DNA from: Rhizobiaceae bacterium
GTDB lineage: Bacteria; Pseudomonadota; Alphaproteobacteria; Rhizobiales; Rhizobiaceae
Assembly: GCA_014380965.1 (NCBI GenBank)
Contig: JACMIV010000160.1
Span: 1-6,762 of the forward strand
Direction of reading: 5' to 3'
Length of the DNA stretch: 6,762 nucleotides
Shown: one piece after another, positions 5,142-6,762 of the stretch
Numbering within the stretch: the first letter of the stretch is position 1
Layout: each line of letters begins with the position of its first letter
Program-made: the position numbers and the translations under genes
Notes under the pieces: generated by a model
The model's input: the letters and a program-made list of their open reading frames with translations, nothing else
Database searches by the model: none
Told to the model about the DNA's origin: nothing

Positions 5142-5795
5142 TCAGTTGCCGGTCTGGCCGGTGGCGATCTGGTTGTAGGGAATCTTGAACATCGACTGGT
5201 CGAGGGTGACGCCGTTGCGCACGTTGTTGACCATGACGGTGGTGTCCTTGCCCTGGTTGTCGCGGATCGTCCACTGGCGGAGCTCGAAGCTGTTCGAGTC
5301 GAACATCAGCGTGATCTGGCTGTCGCCGAAGACCGACTTGTCGCTCATCACGATGGTGGTGAGGTCCGGATCCTCCTTGACGCTCTGGATGCCGGCGGAG
5401 GCAAGGTCGATCCGCTGGTCGAGGAGAAGCTTCAGAGGCGTCTTCGAGAGCGGGTAGGTGTCCCAGGTATTGAGCTTGCGGTTGTTCACCGCGACATTGT
5501 CGCCGTCCGCGATGACGCGCAGAGACGCGCCGGAATAGTCGAAACGGACCTTGCCGGGCCTTTCGAGGTAGAACTTGCCCTCGCTCTGTCGCCCGTTCGG
5601 ATCGAACTGGATGAAGTCGCCGGTCATCGAGCCGATGGTGGAGAAGTGGTCGGCGATCTCCTGCGCCGCCGCGCCGGACTGAGCCTGCGACGGTGTCGCG
5701 GCAACGCCTACGGGGACCATCAGCGCCATGCCGAGAAGCGCTGCGCGAACGGCACGGGCGAACGGGCCGCGGGCATTTTGAACGGTGGCCGTCAT
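5142..5795 (-). CDS. lolA: Outer-membrane lipoprotein carrier protein LolA
   Basis: LolA is the periplasmic chaperone that takes lipoproteins released by the LolCDE transporter and hands them to the outer membrane. The 217-residue precursor has a Sec signal peptide: basic n-region (Arg9, Arg14, Arg17), a hydrophobic core around AALLGMALMVPVGVAA (18-33), and likely cleavage after SQA (38). The mature part shows the LolA beta-sheet features: MTGDFIQFDPNGRQSEGKF (57-75), then YLERPGKVRFDY (76-87), whose Arg-Pro matches the conserved Arg-Pro of E. coli LolA, and the later strands LRVIADGDNVAVNN and LTTIVMSDK. The start at 5795 is set by the signal peptide and by GAGG about 7 bases upstream; 32 more in-frame codons to 5891 are polar, Arg-rich and lack this. 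It lies downstream of ftsK on the same strand, a pairing seen widely in proteobacteria. Confidence 0.93.
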   Translation of the reverse strand: MTATVQNARGPFARAVRAALLGMALMVPVGVAATPSQAQSGAAAQEIADHFSTIGSMTGDFIQFDPNGRQSEGKFYLERPGKVRFDYSGASLRVIADGDNVAVNNRKLNTWDTYPLSKTPLKLLLDQRIDLASAGIQSVKEDPDLTTIVMSDKSVFGDSQITLMFDSNSFELRQWTIRDNQGKDTTVMVNNVRNGVTLDQSMFKIPYNQIATGQTGN

Positions 5796-6057
5796 GGTCT
5801 TCCTCTTTCTGTACTTCGGCGTTTCGCGGTCCGGCGCGTGTATGGTTCGAGCCGATGGCTGTGGACGCGATATCTCCGGTAGGATTGCCATGGGCTCAAG
5901 GCTTCAATAGGGCGGCGTGCGGCTCTGCGGCCCCCGGCACTTTGGGCGCCGACATATCCGTTCGTCATCCCGGCCTTGGGCCGGGATGACGAGACGCAGG
6001 CCTGGAGTTTATGTCCGTACGCTTTGAAGGCCGTGCCAACCTGCAGCCACTGCCCGC
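5796..6057. other. Intergenic region between ftsK and lolA
   Basis: The 262 bases hold the intact palindromic repeat at 5962-5992 and the lolA ribosome binding site. A TTGAGC on the minus strand (5899-5894) could be a -35 box, but the -10 after it is poor. No gene or RNA is visible. The length of the gap and the strong hairpin suggest that lolA has its own promoter rather than depending on ftsK read-through; this is inference. Confidence 0.5.
5962..5992. repeat. Intact dispersed palindromic repeat (14-bp arms)
   Basis: TCGTCATCCCGGCC (5962-5975) and GGCCGGGATGACGA (5979-5992) form perfect 14-bp arms around the loop TTG. This is the strongest hairpin in the window. The same right arm appears at 1274-1287. 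It belongs to the short 'GTCATCCCGGCC...' class of intergenic palindromes common in alphaproteobacterial genomes. Placed 65 bases after the ftsK stop, it may also stop or stabilise the ftsK transcript, although no T-tract follows. Confidence 0.8.
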
Positions 6058-6762
6058 TCACATTCGCTCGTCTTCCATCGGCACCAGGATCTCCCGCTTG
6101 CCGGCATGGTTCGCCGGCCCGACGATCCCCTCCCGCTCCATGCGCTCGATGATCGAGGCGGCACGGTTGTAGCCGATCTGGAGGCGCCGCTGGACGTAGG
6201 AGGTCGAGGCCTTGCCGTCCCGCAGGACGACGGCGACGGCCTGATCGTAGAGGTCGGCCGAGTCCTCGAGGCCGCCCAGCTCGTCCGCTCCGGCACCTCC
6301 GCCGCCGGACTTGCCGCCCTTGCCCGATGACTCCTCGCCGTCGTCGTCTTCCTCGAGGATCGCGTCGAGATAGTCGGGCGTGCCTTGGGCTTTCAGGTGC
6401 TTGACGATCTCCTCGACTTCGGAATCGTCGACGAAGGGGCCGTGGACGCGCTGGATGCGTCCGCCGCCGGCCATGAACAGCATGTCGCCCATGCCGAGAA
6501 GCTGCTCGGCGCCCTGCTCCTGCAGGATGGTGCGCGAATCGATCTTCGAGGTCACCTGGAAGGAGATGCGGGTCGGGAAGTTCGCCTTGATCGTGCCGGT
6601 GATGACGTCGACCGAGGGGCGCTGCGTCGCCATGATGACGTGGATGCCGGCCGCGCGGGCCATCTGCGCGAGACGCTGGACGGTGCCCTCGATGTCCTTG
6701 CCGGCGACCATCATCAGGTCGGCCATCTCGTCGATGATGACGACGATGTAGGGCAGCGGCGA
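6058..6762 (-). CDS. ftsK: DNA translocase FtsK, C-terminal part (5' end outside window)
   Basis: FtsK is the septal, membrane-anchored hexameric ATPase that pumps chromosome dimers and unsegregated DNA toward dif and activates XerCD recombination. The last 234 residues are present. They begin just at the Walker B strand, [18 protein letters not shown] (acidic pair D11-E12). Next come the RecA-like beta-domain motifs [20 protein letters not shown] (41-60), [19 protein letters not shown] (62-80) and [13 protein letters not shown] (84-96). An acidic then Gly-rich linker (EEDDDGEE at 137-144, [14 protein letters not shown] at 147-160) leads to the gamma winged-helix domain (about 170-227, [25 protein letters not shown] then [20 protein letters not shown]), which reads KOPS polarity sequences and contacts XerD. 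The Walker A and the N-terminal membrane region lie beyond the right edge. It is intact as far as seen. Confidence 0.97.
   Translation of the reverse strand, partial: SPLPYIVVIIDEMADLMMVAGKDIEGTVQRLAQMARAAGIHVIMATQRPSVDVITGTIKANFPTRISFQVTSKIDSRTILQEQGAEQLLGMGDMLFMAGGGRIQRVHGPFVDDSEVEEIVKHLKAQGTPDYLDAILEEDDDGEESSGKGGKSGGGGAGADELGGLEDSADLYDQAVAVVLRDGKASTSYVQRRLQIGYNRAASIIERMEREGIVGPANHAGKREILVPMEDERM

Noticed and set aside
4461..5882. 473-codon open frame on the plus strand opposite lolA and the 4473 gene
   Set aside because: It is antisense to two better genes, Arg/Asp/Glu-rich with the pattern of a complementary-strand shadow, and spans the non-coding gap with its inverted repeats.

Overview
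The window is GC-rich chromosomal DNA from an alphaproteobacterium, most probably of the order Hyphomicrobiales (Rhizobiales). The protein sequences are of alphaproteobacterial type, ftsK, lolA and xth lie in line on one strand as I recall for that order, and the intergenic gaps carry palindromic repeats typical of alphaproteobacterial genomes. No rRNA, tRNA, CRISPR array, transposase or phage gene is visible. The order-level assignment is an inference; no genus can be named.

Layout from left to right. tsaD (minus strand, 2-1126) makes the universal tRNA modification t6A; its stop overlaps the ATG of a further gene that leaves the window. A gene-free divergent region (1127-1559) holds a degraded repeat and a small hairpin. 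A small cyclic-nucleotide-binding-domain protein (plus, 1560-2024) is the only gene on the plus strand. It converges on a two-gene minus-strand unit: a Tat-exported cyclase-family metal hydrolase (2498-3325) followed by an AhpD-like carboxymuconolactone decarboxylase family protein (2058-2462). Next come exonuclease III (xth, 3471-4274), an unrecognised 164-residue protein (4473-4967), the periplasmic lipoprotein carrier LolA (5142-5795), and the C-terminal third of the DNA translocase FtsK (6058 to beyond the right edge), all on the minus strand.

Most of the window is housekeeping: tRNA modification, DNA repair, lipoprotein sorting and chromosome segregation. The less routine parts are the cyclase/AhpD-like pair, which looks like a small redox or detoxification cassette set between core genes and flanked on both sides by compact palindromes; the unrecognised protein between xth and lolA; and the structured intergenic DNA. 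That DNA includes a 14-bp-arm hairpin, a mosaic repeat with a perfect 16-bp tandem duplication, and an 11-bp-arm inverted repeat. I found no convincing new multi-gene defence or mobile system here.
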